Positions 11,801-20,714 of a DNA stretch of 56,351 nt are shown one piece after another. This stretch comes from Neurospora tetrasperma FGSC 2508 (lineage: Eukaryota; Ascomycota; Sordariomycetes; Sordariales; Sordariaceae): positions 3,620,751 to 3,677,101 of the forward strand of contig NW_009799179.1 of assembly GCF_000213175.1 (NCBI RefSeq), written 5' to 3'. The position numbers and the translations under genes are program-made. The notes beneath the pieces were generated by a model. It did no database searches. It saw only the letters and a program-made list of their open reading frames with translations, and had not been told where the DNA came from. The first letter of the stretch is position 1. Each line of letters opens with the position of its first letter.

Positions 11801-13422
11801 ACAATCTCGCCAACCTCAACAACAGCAGACACAATCTCCACGAGCTGGAACATCTGTCACTTACTCAATGCCGAATGTTTATCGACTTTCACCTTGGCTG
11901 GCAACAGCTCACCACGCTTGTGGTACATTGTCATCCCGGAGCAACGCTGGCCCCTGACGGCATTCTAGATCAGACCTTCCGTAATCTCCCATCTCTGCAG
12001 AATCTCAACGTCTCCCACCTTCCACGCAGCTCGTTTACCGATGCGAACCTTCTTCATCTTCCTCCCCGTCTCAAGAAACTTACCCTGGCTCATCTCCCTG
12101 GCATCACCACTGCTGGACTTACCACGTACGCCAGCCGATCTGCTGCCACATCGCTTACTACATTGACACTCATCCACATGAACCTCGAAACGCTCCCCTC
12201 TTTGGCACGGATCTTGTCTAACCTCGTCAACCTGGATACCTTCAACCTCGTCCAACACCACGCCCCAGTCATGCCTAGCGATGAGATGATTTGGCTGTTT
12301 CCGTACATTACCTCGAACTCTTTGCGCAAGCTTCACTGGGATATACCCACACGTACCACGACCACGCCTGCGGACGACATCTTGGCGAAGAGCATTCTTG
12401 CCGGCGGTTTTCCCCGATTAACCGCCATTCGCTGTCCGAATGATCCCGAAGGAGTTTTCCAGGCTCTTTGTAAACCCAAAGAGCGCGCCGACCACCCGAC
12501 CGATCGTTATCGTGGAGGCAAGATGCACTTTACGCCCACCAACACCAGCGGGATGATCCATCACGCGCGCAGCCCCTCTGGATTTGACTCGATCGCGAGC
12601 AGCACGGGAAGTATGACGAATGGTTCCATCGGCGACGACAGGGACACCATCTCCACGCCATCGACACCTACCGATACTTCTTTTCCTCTGCCAACCTCCA
12701 GCGGCGGCGGCGGTCCGCCATTGAAGTCTCTTCCCATCTTCGCGCCCAAACCCGGTTCTCTAGCAGATCCCTTCCTCCTTTCGCACCGCGCGCAATCAGA
12801 CCTGCACCTCGCCCGGCTAGCCGCCCAAGCCCGCATCGAAGCAGCACGCAAGTTTCCCCGTTTCTTTATCATCGTCACCGACCCCAACGGCGAAGTTGTG
12901 GACAGATATGGCGTTGGAGCATTCATTGGACGGACGGACAGCAAGATCACGTATCTTCTGACAGCCGACGAAGGGAGCGGCGCAACAGACGAAGGAGGTG
13001 GGCTGGTTACCGTGGATAGAATGCTGGGAGACTGTGGAGAGGCGTTGGTGTTGCCTCCCAAGTCATCAAAGGCTGTGTCGGAGAAGGTTGAGAAACATGA
13101 GCATAGGCACTCAAAATCCTCGGAAGACAAAAAGGAGCATCGAAGGAGCAGGAGCACTTCAAGGACTGGGATGAGGGAGTGGTGGGGTGCGAGGAGCAAG
13201 AGTAAAAGTAGAGCTGCCGCGGCGGCGGAAAAAGCGGCGGAAAAGGCAGCGAATAAGGTGGAAGACGTAATGGTGAAGACGGGTACGGAGGAGCAAAGTA
13301 GGACAAGGGAAGGGTGTATTGGACGGTGGAATACGTACAGTGGGTCGGTGGTTGATAAGAAGGATCGGGAGAGATGGTGGCATACGGAGAGGGGACGGTG
13401 GAGGCCAGTTGTGCTTTCATGA
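8869..13422 (+). CDS. F-box / leucine-rich-repeat-like protein, two exons
   Basis: Proposed exons are 8869-9194 and 10473-13422, giving 1091 aa. Exon 1 starts with ATG and encodes a Ser/Arg-rich basic segment (SSRWWRRGRRGSESSISSF). The reading stops just after a perfect GTGAGT donor at 9195. The large downstream frame has no ATG for over 200 bp, but opens after a pyrimidine run and AACAG acceptor, with a CTGAC branch site 51 nt before. Joining TA+C restores frame exactly. Residues about 357-400 form an F-box (LPGEVIELILEEL…), the part that binds Skp1 in SCF ubiquitin ligases. About 540-570 is a degenerate NGSKxNLA repeat, followed by LRR-like leucine-rich segments to about 760. About 903-965 is a conserved-looking module (FFIIVTDPNGEVVDRYG). 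The tail is Lys/Ser/Ala-rich and probably coiled. The substrate is unknown. The 1278-nt intron is long for a fungus. Confidence 0.75.
9195..10472 (+). other. Proposed 1278-nt intron of the F-box gene
   Basis: The donor is GTGAGT at 9195-9200, the branch-site candidate CTGAC at 10418-10422, and the acceptor TTTTTTCAACAG ends at 10472. A second acceptor AACAG ends six nucleotides later (10478) and also keeps the frame. Inside are T-rich tracts near 9225-9290 and no coding segment that I recognise. An additional small exon or an alternative transcription start within it cannot be excluded. Confidence 0.6.
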
Positions 13423-13978
13423 TTATGGAAAGAGGAATGACGGATGAGTGATGAATCAGCAAGCGAGCAGCACTGAATAGGTGTTGTCTGGGTTGTGGTG
13501 ATATATGGATGAGATGATTTGCAACGGTGGTTGATGTTATAATCTAGTGTGTATGTATGAAACATTACTGACGACGAAATAATTATTGTAGGTGGCATGA
13601 AAATGTTTACATAACGCCAAGATATAGATTGCCATTATGACTGAGTGGACGCCTGTGACCTTTCTTTTTTTTATTTCTTTCTTCCATTAGCTGGTACTCA
13701 GAACCAGTACAGAAGAGGCCGATTGTTAAAATGATCATTACGGATGAAGAGGGCCCGGATGGGTAAATTTCAACCGACCCTCCGGCCGGGTCATGCATGC
13801 AAGACCACTCATCTCCAAGCCTAGAAAAACCGACGAAGACCTGGACCGGACACCACGCTTTAGGCCAGAGTTTGTCCATTGACATCCGTAATGAACCATC
13901 TGAATCCTCCCAGGCTGCTCATCTAGCCAAAAGCATCCCGTCGCAGCCCTTTCTCCCCTCCCCTCTTACCCGCCGTAA

Positions 13979-14014
<36 letters not shown>

Positions 14015-14044
14015 CCATATAACCCTCTTCCATCACCTACCCCC
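13423..14044. other. Convergent 3' flanks of the F-box gene and JAC1
   Basis: This is non-coding and shared by two convergent genes. Its main feature is an uninterrupted 33-nt A tract at 13980-14012, which would be a U33 tract just after the JAC1 stop codon. No other gene or RNA is seen. Confidence 0.6.
13980..14012 (+). repeat. A33 homopolymer
   Basis: Thirty-three consecutive A residues lie 32 bp past the JAC1 stop in the JAC1 transcript direction. The length may be inexact, because homopolymers of this size are error-prone in sequencing. Confidence 0.9.
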
Positions 14045-14965
14045 CTAATGATGCATAACAAACCCCTTGCCTTCCTCCCACTCATTACACCCCTCCCTTA
14101 TTCCCATCCAATACCTCAACTTCACACACTCCCTCGTGGCCGCCTCCACATCTTCCTTAGCAAACGCTTCGCTCAATTTTTCTTCTGACTCTTTTATCCG
14201 CGCCTCATTCTCTTCCCTAACCGGCTCCAAATCCGCTTCCGTTTTCGCCTCGTCAATCTGCTCCCGCGCTTCCAACACCGTCATCAACAAGGTGGGATCC
14301 GACCCATTCTGGTAGTCGGTCGATTCGTCACCGGCCAAATCGACGTCGTAGAGTTCTTTGAGCAGGTATTGGGCGCGGAGAAGGGGCGAAGAAAGGGTCT
14401 TGTAGGCGGAATTGATGAGAGAGGAGGTTGCTTCTGCTTTTCGCCGCTGCAGCAGGGACTCGTCGCTGTTGCTGCCGTTGCTGCTGTTGCTGTCAAACTG
14501 GTTGGCTGAGTGGTGGAAGTCCGGGTGGGAGGCGGCTTGGAGACGGAGGAATTCGCGGCGCAGGGCGCGGACGTCGATGTCGAAGGGCCCGGACGGGGGT
14601 GGGCCGAGGGGGAGGGTGATGGGGAAGAGGGCGTAGTAGCGCGGTATGGGTTTGTTACTATCCGAAGAAGAGGAGGTGGAGGAGTTTGGTGCTTGGGGCT
14701 TGGGTGTGTTGTCGGAGGGGGTAGAAGAGGTAGAGTATTCGTGTGCGCGGGCGCTCGGGAATAGGCGGTGTTTTTGTATCTCTCTTGTCGTCGTCGTCGT
14801 CGTCACTCGTGGCCTTGATTGCTCGGGGACTTCTGGCCTTCGGTTCCTGTTCTTGCTGGCGCATGCTGTAGAGAAGGCCACTCCTGCGTTTGTCCTGCTG
14901 GCTTCGTTGCGACAGGCGGCGCAAAGGGCGCGCGTTGCTGGGCTGGAGAGAATCGAAGTTCGCAT
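14045..14965 (-). CDS. JAC1: Mitochondrial J-domain co-chaperone Jac1 / HscB
   Basis: A single-exon, 306-residue protein. Jac1/HscB brings the Fe-S scaffold Isu to the mitochondrial Hsp70 and stimulates its ATPase, so it acts in Fe-S cluster biogenesis in the matrix. The N-terminus (MRTSILSSPATRALCAACRN…) is Arg/Ser/Thr-rich and almost free of acidic residues, as expected for a transit peptide. The J domain starts near residue 108 (YYALFPI) and carries the diagnostic HPD at 147-149. The C-terminal HscB three-helix domain follows (LLMTVLEAREQIDEA … LRYWMGI), which binds the scaffold. The frame is open further upstream, but only from GTG, so the ATG at 14965 is chosen. An inserted Ser/Asn-rich stretch (about 155-170) sits between HPD and J-domain helix III. 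It is convergent with the F-box gene and divergent from CSN4. Confidence 0.92.
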   Translation of the reverse strand: MRTSILSSPATRALCAACRNEASRTNAGVAFSTACASKNRNRRPEVPEQSRPRVTTTTTTREIQKHRLFPSARAHEYSTSSTPSDNTPKPQAPNSSTSSSSDSNKPIPRYYALFPITLPLGPPPSGPFDIDVRALRREFLRLQAASHPDFHHSANQFDSNSSNGSNSDESLLQRRKAEATSSLINSAYKTLSSPLLRAQYLLKELYDVDLAGDESTDYQNGSDPTLLMTVLEAREQIDEAKTEADLEPVREENEARIKESEEKLSEAFAKEDVEAATRECVKLRYWMGIREGCNEWEEGKGFVMHH

Positions 14966-16426
14966 GTTGCTTTTTGACTTTCGGCGGGGAAGAATGAACA
15001 AAATATTGGTTTCGTGAGCGATATGAAATGATCCTTTGCGATATTCGGTCGAGTAATATTGTTCGGTTGTGTCGTCTGTGGTCGCCTGGCGTGACTGTAT
15101 AGAGGGAAAAAAAGAATTGAAAAGTCGAAATGACGCCGTAATTCGGATGCGCCGCCCGCGCAACTGAAAAGAAGCTCTCGGCGGCACAGCAAATGACGTC
15201 GCTGGAAGCCTCGGCGAAGGTGCCAGCCCTAGCGGGGCTACCCGGTCAAGATAGCGCGTTGGACCCGCTAGGGTCGATGCACTTCGTCGCCCCCGATTTC
15301 ATCCCGTCCCAGAATGAGATGAAATACGAATATCTTGAGTAATGGACTCCAACCGCGTCTTCGATTCATGGCTGCCGAGGGCCGTCGTTAACAGAAAGAC
15401 GGCAAGTTTGATTTCGTACATGAAGCTACCGGTCGGTATGCCTATTCGAGCCTTGAATACTATGGCGTCGTGACGGACTGATGGCGACTGGACTGTACTC
15501 GATTGCCGGCGAGAATTGAACAACATGATGAACTGCGCTGGAAAAGGTTTGACATTGCGGGAGTAACGAGGGCGGCGACCCCGCTAGTTTATAACAGAAC
15601 CCAGTGCCCGTCAGTAGACGTCACAGCAGGCCGAAGGGCATCGTACGATTTTGCTCTTCGGTTGGACCTAGAGGAACCAACCAGCTGGATTTGTGCAGTT
15701 TGAGCAAAGATCCAGCCCTACACTTCACGGAAGCTGCGAGTAAAAGGCCCAGGGACAGTTCAAACGTCTCAGCTGTAAGTTGTTGGGTCAAGGGCGGTAT
15801 CTTGGGAGTCGGTCCCAATACAAAGCCCGTCATTCAGCTCAACGTAAACAGAAACTGATTTTTGCATTACTGCCCATCATGCCGACGATGAGCATCGTTG
15901 GCAAGATGTATGCTCTTTTAGAAGACGCTTCAGATGTTTGTTTACAAGCCCCTGACTTTTTTTGGTTTCCGGAGGACTGAGGGAAGACCTGAGCAACCGG
16001 ATGGCGGATCCCTGCGGCTCCACTGACTTAGTGTGGGTAGAGCTTCCCCACAGCCCCACAGCAAACCCACCCCCACCAGCAGCAGCAGCAACACGCACCT
16101 AACGACAAGCTACTGAGGAAGCTTTCAACCACTTTGTCACTGACAACGGTCACACAGCCTTATCGACAACCTTCTTTTTGTTCGACAACTCAACTGAACT
16201 CCTCAACTCACGACATCCAACAGCACCAGCACAGGAACATACTCAAAATTCTCATACCGGACTTAGAATTACTACTACCACACTATTCGGCTGGGATTCA
16301 TACTCAGACGAGCTTCTTGTTCACAGCCATCCACCAGGCGGCCCCTCACGTCTGCTTCACCCCCCGACATAGCAAACTTCGAGCAGTGGTAACTCCAACC
16401 ACGAAAAGAAAGCATCACGGGCCAAT
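14966..16426. promoter_or_regulatory. Divergent intergenic region between JAC1 and CSN4
   Basis: This 1.46 kb stretch separates two genes that point away from each other, so it should contain both promoters and 5' UTRs. The last 350 bp before CSN4 is rich in CAAC/CACC, typical of fungal leaders. Short open frames are present but none is convincing. Confidence 0.5.
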
Positions 16427-17749
16427 ATGGTCTCCTCAGAAGTAAGAGACCTTCTGGCGCAGGTGCCGAACTGGAGTCAAGCAGACCGTCCCGCCGCCTT
16501 CAGGACGATAATCACCACCATCACCTCCAGCCCCGACCCCAGCCACTTCGCCGCCGACCTCAAAGCCGTTACCGACGCCATCTTCCTAGAGTCGCTGGGT
16601 GTCGTCGCCACTCGAGCTCTAGTCATCGACCTGATAGACGCCCTTAAATCGCTTGCTTCCGGAGGGCCCTCCGCAGACACCATTAATTCCACAACCTCCA
16701 GCATCTGGCTTGACGTAGGCAAGGCCATCCAACAGCATATCCAGTCCAACCCCACCCTCGCAACCTCGCTGGTCGACCAGACCGCCACCATTTACGAGGA
16801 CCTCCTAGCGGCCGCCCACGAATCACAAAATAGTTTTACCGACGCCGCCAAGACGCTCGCGGCCATCCCGCTTGACTCCTCACAGCGTCGCGTCACAGAC
16901 AAATACAAGGCCGATCTCTGGATCCGCATCATCCGCAACTACCTGGAAGACGACGATGCCACCAGTGCCGAAACCTACCTCAACAAGCTCAAAAACATCA
17001 TCCACAACGTAGCCGACGATAACCCGGTGCTGAACCTGCACTTCAAGCTCAGCGCCGCCCGCATCCAGGACAGCAACCGGCAGTTTTTGGCCGCCTCGCA
17101 GTCGTACTACGAAATCAGCCTGTCGCCCGCCATCGCCGAAGAGGAGCGCTTACACACCCTGAGCATGGCCATCAAGTGCGCCGTCCTCGCCCCGGCGGGA
17201 CCCCCGCGGTCACGCGTTTTGGCAAAGCTCTACAAGGACGAACGGTCGGCTTCGCTGGAGGAGTTCGGCATCCTGGAGAAGATGTTTCTTGACCGCCTGC
17301 TGGCGCGGGCCGAGGTGGAAAAGTTCGCTCAGGGCCTGGCGCCGCACCAGCTGGCCACGACGTCGGACGGGAGCACGGTGCTGGCCAAGGCCATGGTCGA
17401 GCACAACCTGCTGGCCGTGAGCCGGCTGTACCGCAACATTGGGTTCGACGCGCTGGGGTCGTGGTTGGGGCTGGACTCTGGGAACAAGGCGGAGGAGATC
17501 ACGGCGCGGATGATTGAGCAAGGACGGCTGGCGGGGTCGATCGATCAGATTGACAGGATCATTTACTTTGAGAGCGGGCTGGAAGCCTCGGGGGAGAAGG
17601 GTAGTGGTAGGGCCGAGGTACCGGTGGGCAAGGAAATGCGGAGGCAGGATGGGATGGTGCAAGCATTGGCGGAAGACCTCGAACGCATCACGGATGATCT
17701 TCTGGTGGAGTTTCCTCAGCTGGTACCCGCCGGGGTTCCTGGCAATTAG
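16427..17749 (+). CDS. csn4: COP9 signalosome subunit 4 (PCI-domain protein)
   Basis: An intron-free 440-residue protein close to the usual length of fungal CSN4. CSN4 is a core subunit of the COP9 signalosome, which removes Nedd8 from cullins and so controls SCF-type ubiquitin ligases; in filamentous fungi it affects development and light responses. The N-terminal two thirds is built of helical repeats (YKADLWIRIIRNYLEDDDATSAETYLNK…). The PCI/winged-helix part follows at roughly 200-370 (LYKDERSASLEEFGILEKMFLDRLL … EEITARMIEQGRLAGSIDQID). That last motif is the typical PCI end seen in CSN4 and in the related proteasome lid subunit Rpn5. CSN4 is favoured over Rpn5 by length and by the IYFESG segment. 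The start at 16427 is the first ATG of the frame. Confidence 0.9.
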   Translation: MVSSEVRDLLAQVPNWSQADRPAAFRTIITTITSSPDPSHFAADLKAVTDAIFLESLGVVATRALVIDLIDALKSLASGGPSADTINSTTSSIWLDVGKAIQQHIQSNPTLATSLVDQTATIYEDLLAAAHESQNSFTDAAKTLAAIPLDSSQRRVTDKYKADLWIRIIRNYLEDDDATSAETYLNKLKNIIHNVADDNPVLNLHFKLSAARIQDSNRQFLAASQSYYEISLSPAIAEEERLHTLSMAIKCAVLAPAGPPRSRVLAKLYKDERSASLEEFGILEKMFLDRLLARAEVEKFAQGLAPHQLATTSDGSTVLAKAMVEHNLLAVSRLYRNIGFDALGSWLGLDSGNKAEEITARMIEQGRLAGSIDQIDRIIYFESGLEASGEKGSGRAEVPVGKEMRRQDGMVQALAEDLERITDDLLVEFPQLVPAGVPGN

Positions 17750-18304
17750 GATAGCTCGTCCCTGGGCGGGCACCTTGATCCTCTCGAGGAGATGGAACCG
17801 CTCATCACAGCCGTACCAGTGAAGTCTGGCAGCCCCGCCAAAAGAAAGCAAGCATGATGACAAAGAGCAGCGCGTATGACACCTAAAAGAAGGCGTATGT
17901 ACATTTCGAAGAGAAGAAATACAGCACTGGAGGCATACTTACGGATGGGACATTGTCCTTCAAGAGTGTCTAAAACGTAGTGTCTGTACATAGTCCAGAA
18001 TAGAGTTACATTAAGACAGGCAGGTATAACGCGTATTAGTATTGTCATGCTAATGTCCTAAATATCTACCCATGACCGTTTATCCAACCATGCCTCTCCC
18101 GCAAATCGTCTCTGTTATGCTAATCGTAATCGTAACGCAACGCATGCCGCCAAAACGCCGCTTACTCTTTGTCCCAAACCCATAAATACCCAAAGACATC
18201 CATGCCGCTGTACCCCTGGCTATCCGACGCTGTCGTTCCCTTGGTATGCCACTTTGCCCGCCTGCCACTAAGAACCGGGCAGCGGACTGACTGGCGCAAT
18301 AAGG
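17750..18304. other. Convergent 3' flanks of CSN4 and the SGNH esterase gene
   Basis: A non-coding interval between two convergent genes. Short frames on both strands have no recognisable content. Nothing else is seen. Confidence 0.55.
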
Positions 18305-19214
18305 TTAATCCAAATCTCTCCTACGAACAACGATATATCCTTTATCAAGCCCAGCCGATATTGGCTCAGCCGGGTCCTCTTCTTCCTCAAACACCTTCTC
18401 GTCATCTTTGAACATTCTCCTTTTCCTGCCCATCGGCGTCCGGTCGTTGTCCGATTGTTCTCTCACAAGCATATTGACGAAAGTGACGCCAATTTTGTTT
18501 CCCATCCGATCGTAGCCCGCGGGTGTGAAGTGGATGCCGTCGTCCCAATAACGTTCCCGGTCGGCTTCGGACAGGGCGTAGAAGGGGAAGGCGGCGTGGA
18601 GGTCGAAGGTGTAGCTGTTTTTAGGGGGGTTGGGCTTGTAAGTCTTGGTTACGGAACGATTTGAGAGTGTGGGTGTGGGTTTGAGAAAGGGAAGGTTTCA
18701 GAGAGGGCGTGTGGGGGTGAAGGGGGGAGACATACTAGTTGGGCTTCTTGTAGGTCTTGATCATCTGGTTCAACTCGTCCCTCCTAAAGTCCAATAACTC
18801 CTTCATTCCGCCAGCTGACGATCCGATCTCGGGAACGGTGAGCGCGAGGACCTTGCATTTGCGGCTCAGAGCCATGTCCCAGATCTGTGTGAGGCTTTCA
18901 AAGATTTGGTTGGGGTGGATGTTACTGCCGAGATCGTTGGTTCCGCCGAGCACGATGGCCCAGTTGAAGGGTTTGTAGTCTGCTGGGTTCCTTGGGGCGA
19001 AATGTGATTCCATCCTGGTTAGAAACGACCCTTCACCTGTTACCAGATCACCGGACACCCCGTCTGTTACTATCTCCACGTCGACATCGGGAAACGCCAT
19101 ACGCAGCATCTCTTTGAGTTTGGTGCTATAGGGGGTGAAGCAGGAGCCCCAGCCGGAGTAGCCCTCGGTGAGGGAGTCGCCGAAGCAGAGGATCCGGAGC
19201 TTCGAGGGGGGCAT
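18305..19214 (-). CDS. SGNH/GDSL-family esterase, two exons
   Basis: Exons 19214-18736 and 18614-18305 give 262 aa. The intron (121 nt) has donor GTATGT and acceptor AAACAG, and TA+C rejoins in frame. SGNH hydrolases cleave ester bonds with a Ser-His-Asp triad. All four blocks are visible: block I GDSLTEG with Ser14; block II SGD with Gly55; block III GGTNDLG with Asn93; and block V DDGIHFTPAGYDRMG with Asp185 and His188, which is encoded only in exon 2. There is no signal peptide or membrane segment, so a cytosolic enzyme is likely. The C-terminal ~50 residues are charged (MGRKRRMFKDDEKVFEEEEDP) and lie outside the usual fold. The natural substrate is not known. Reading only exon 1 would produce a 159-residue protein lacking the catalytic Asp/His. 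Confidence 0.85.
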
Positions 19215-19762
19215 TTCGTCGTTGTTGGCGCTGGTTCGAATGGTTCAGGGGTCGGTCGGCAGTGATGTCGGAAGTAGATGTTGTAAAATGTGCAATCTTT
19301 GGCGTATATAGTGGAAGGATGGGATTTCAGATGTTATGGTACTAGGGACGCGGCTACTATACTGCTAACTGACATCGACCAGCCTGGCCAGGCAGACGGG
19401 ATAAGTGAGGTCCGGAAGTTGTGATGTCCTTCGACGGCATCAATTGAGGGCCGAAACAGTCGAGCGGAACAGGTCTTGGGCGAGGTTCTATTTAGTAAAT
19501 TGGATGGATCAAAGGAACTGAAGCGAAAGGCAAAGCAGTCATCAAGGTGTGACAGGCTGACTGGTGGCAGCTGAACAAGGCAGCCGATTAGGTGCTTATC
19601 GGTTGATTGTGTCTCACCGCGATGTTATCGGGATGAGCACCTGCAGGCGCGTGGCATGTATGATGTACCTGCCCTGGCGTGTAGGCCATGTTTACGTAGG
19701 AGCAACTCCCCGGTGGGCGGGCAAGTACGGGCAGTGACGGCACTGCAATTGTGGGGGCGGGG
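19215..19762. other. Promoter side of the esterase gene and left flank of the AT-rich island
   Basis: GC-normal sequence with no gene. It carries the 5' flank of the esterase gene and ends with CACGTA immediately before the left terminal inverted repeat. No visible spread of AT enrichment is seen until about 19800. Confidence 0.5.
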
Positions 19763-19768
19763 CACGTA

Positions 19769-19802
19769 TACGGTGGCCCAAGTTTGGGTTATGCTTAATT
19801 GA
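19769..19802 (+). repeat. Left terminal inverted repeat of the island
   Basis: This 34-bp terminus matches the reverse complement of 49035-49068 at 32 positions. Both differences are T here against C at the right end, one of them in a CpA context. The left copy therefore looks slightly RIP-mutated. It is preceded by CACGTA. Confidence 0.85.
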
Positions 19803-20363
19803 AAACTGGTCCGTGCTTCTAATTGCCTATAGATAATAATAAAATTATTAGTACCCTATATAAAAGTAAATATATATACCTCCTTGCTAAATTAATTTTC
19901 TTCTTTTTATACCGTATAACTATTGCGTATACTTCCCTATCGCTCCTCTACCACTTTATTTCTATTCTCTTTACGTCCGTCCGCTACTCCCCAACTATTC
20001 CCCTACTACTCTCTTACGACCTTTATAAATTTACTAAATATACCGGCGCTATATTAATTTAATAGTCGTGTATTACCTACCCCTCCCTCCGAATAGAGTA
20101 TAACTTTAATAGTAGAAGAATAAACCGTCTATTTACTAAGTAAATTCGAGTAGTGTAATACGGGCGCTACTAAGCAAATTCTATTATGTAAAATAGTAAA
20201 TTAGAATCATATTTTTATATTGGAAGTAATTTAATACTATCGGCTTTAATAGAACTTTATACGTTTATAGGAAATTAGAAAAACTTTTAAAAATAGGGCT
20301 TAGGAGGTTGTTATTCTTAAGGTTAATATAATTGGGTAAGTAATTATAATTATTATTTACCTA
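19803..20363. other. AT-rich sequence inside the left edge, no gene recognised
   Basis: Composition falls to mostly A and T within about 30 bp of the left repeat. A short plus-strand frame at 19823-20062 is low-complexity and hydrophobic and is judged a by-product of AT richness. Confidence 0.5.
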
Positions 20364-20714
20364 TTCGAAGATATATATAATGAAGAAGAATATATTTAAT
20401 ATACTAATAAAGCTACCCTCCGTCCAACGTTCGAATATATTAGACCCTATAATTAGTAGTTTGGTAATGTTTATACCTATTATTATTACGCTAAATAGGG
20501 TACTAAATATTCTTTTAAGAAGGAGGCTAAAGAGGAAAAAATAAAAAAGGAAAAGGTGGCGGAAGTATAAGTACTTTAGAAGGAGAAGGATAAGGATAAG
20601 ATTATAAATAAAATAATACTTTAGGAATTAGAAAAAATAGAGGATATTATTACTTTTAACTTTAAAAAGCGTAAGGAATTTAAAGTACTATCGCTTATAA
20701 AGCGTAAAAGGTAA
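20364..20714 (+). pseudogene. Lys/Glu-rich protein relic, unidentified
   Basis: One frame can be followed for 116 codons without a shift, ending at TAA. It is broken by about seven in-frame TAA/TAG codons and no TGA. The readable residues change from a globular segment (ATLRPTFEYIRPYN, VYTYYYYAK) to a strongly charged Lys/Glu stretch (KKEAKEEKIKKEKVAEV, KEKDKDK) and end in KRKEFKVLSLIKRKR. This pattern fits the C-terminus of a nuclear or Gag-like protein, but no family is recognised. The upstream limit is not clear. Confidence 0.4.

Noticed and set aside
12561-13598. 345-codon open frame on the minus strand
   Set aside because: It is antisense to the F-box gene's 3' part. Its Ser/Leu/Pro-rich composition follows from the Ser/Lys/Glu-rich sense protein, and it has no recognised domain.
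14966-15187. 74-codon N-terminal extension of Jac1
   Set aside because: It starts at GTG, and the downstream ATG at 14965 begins a good mitochondrial transit peptide.
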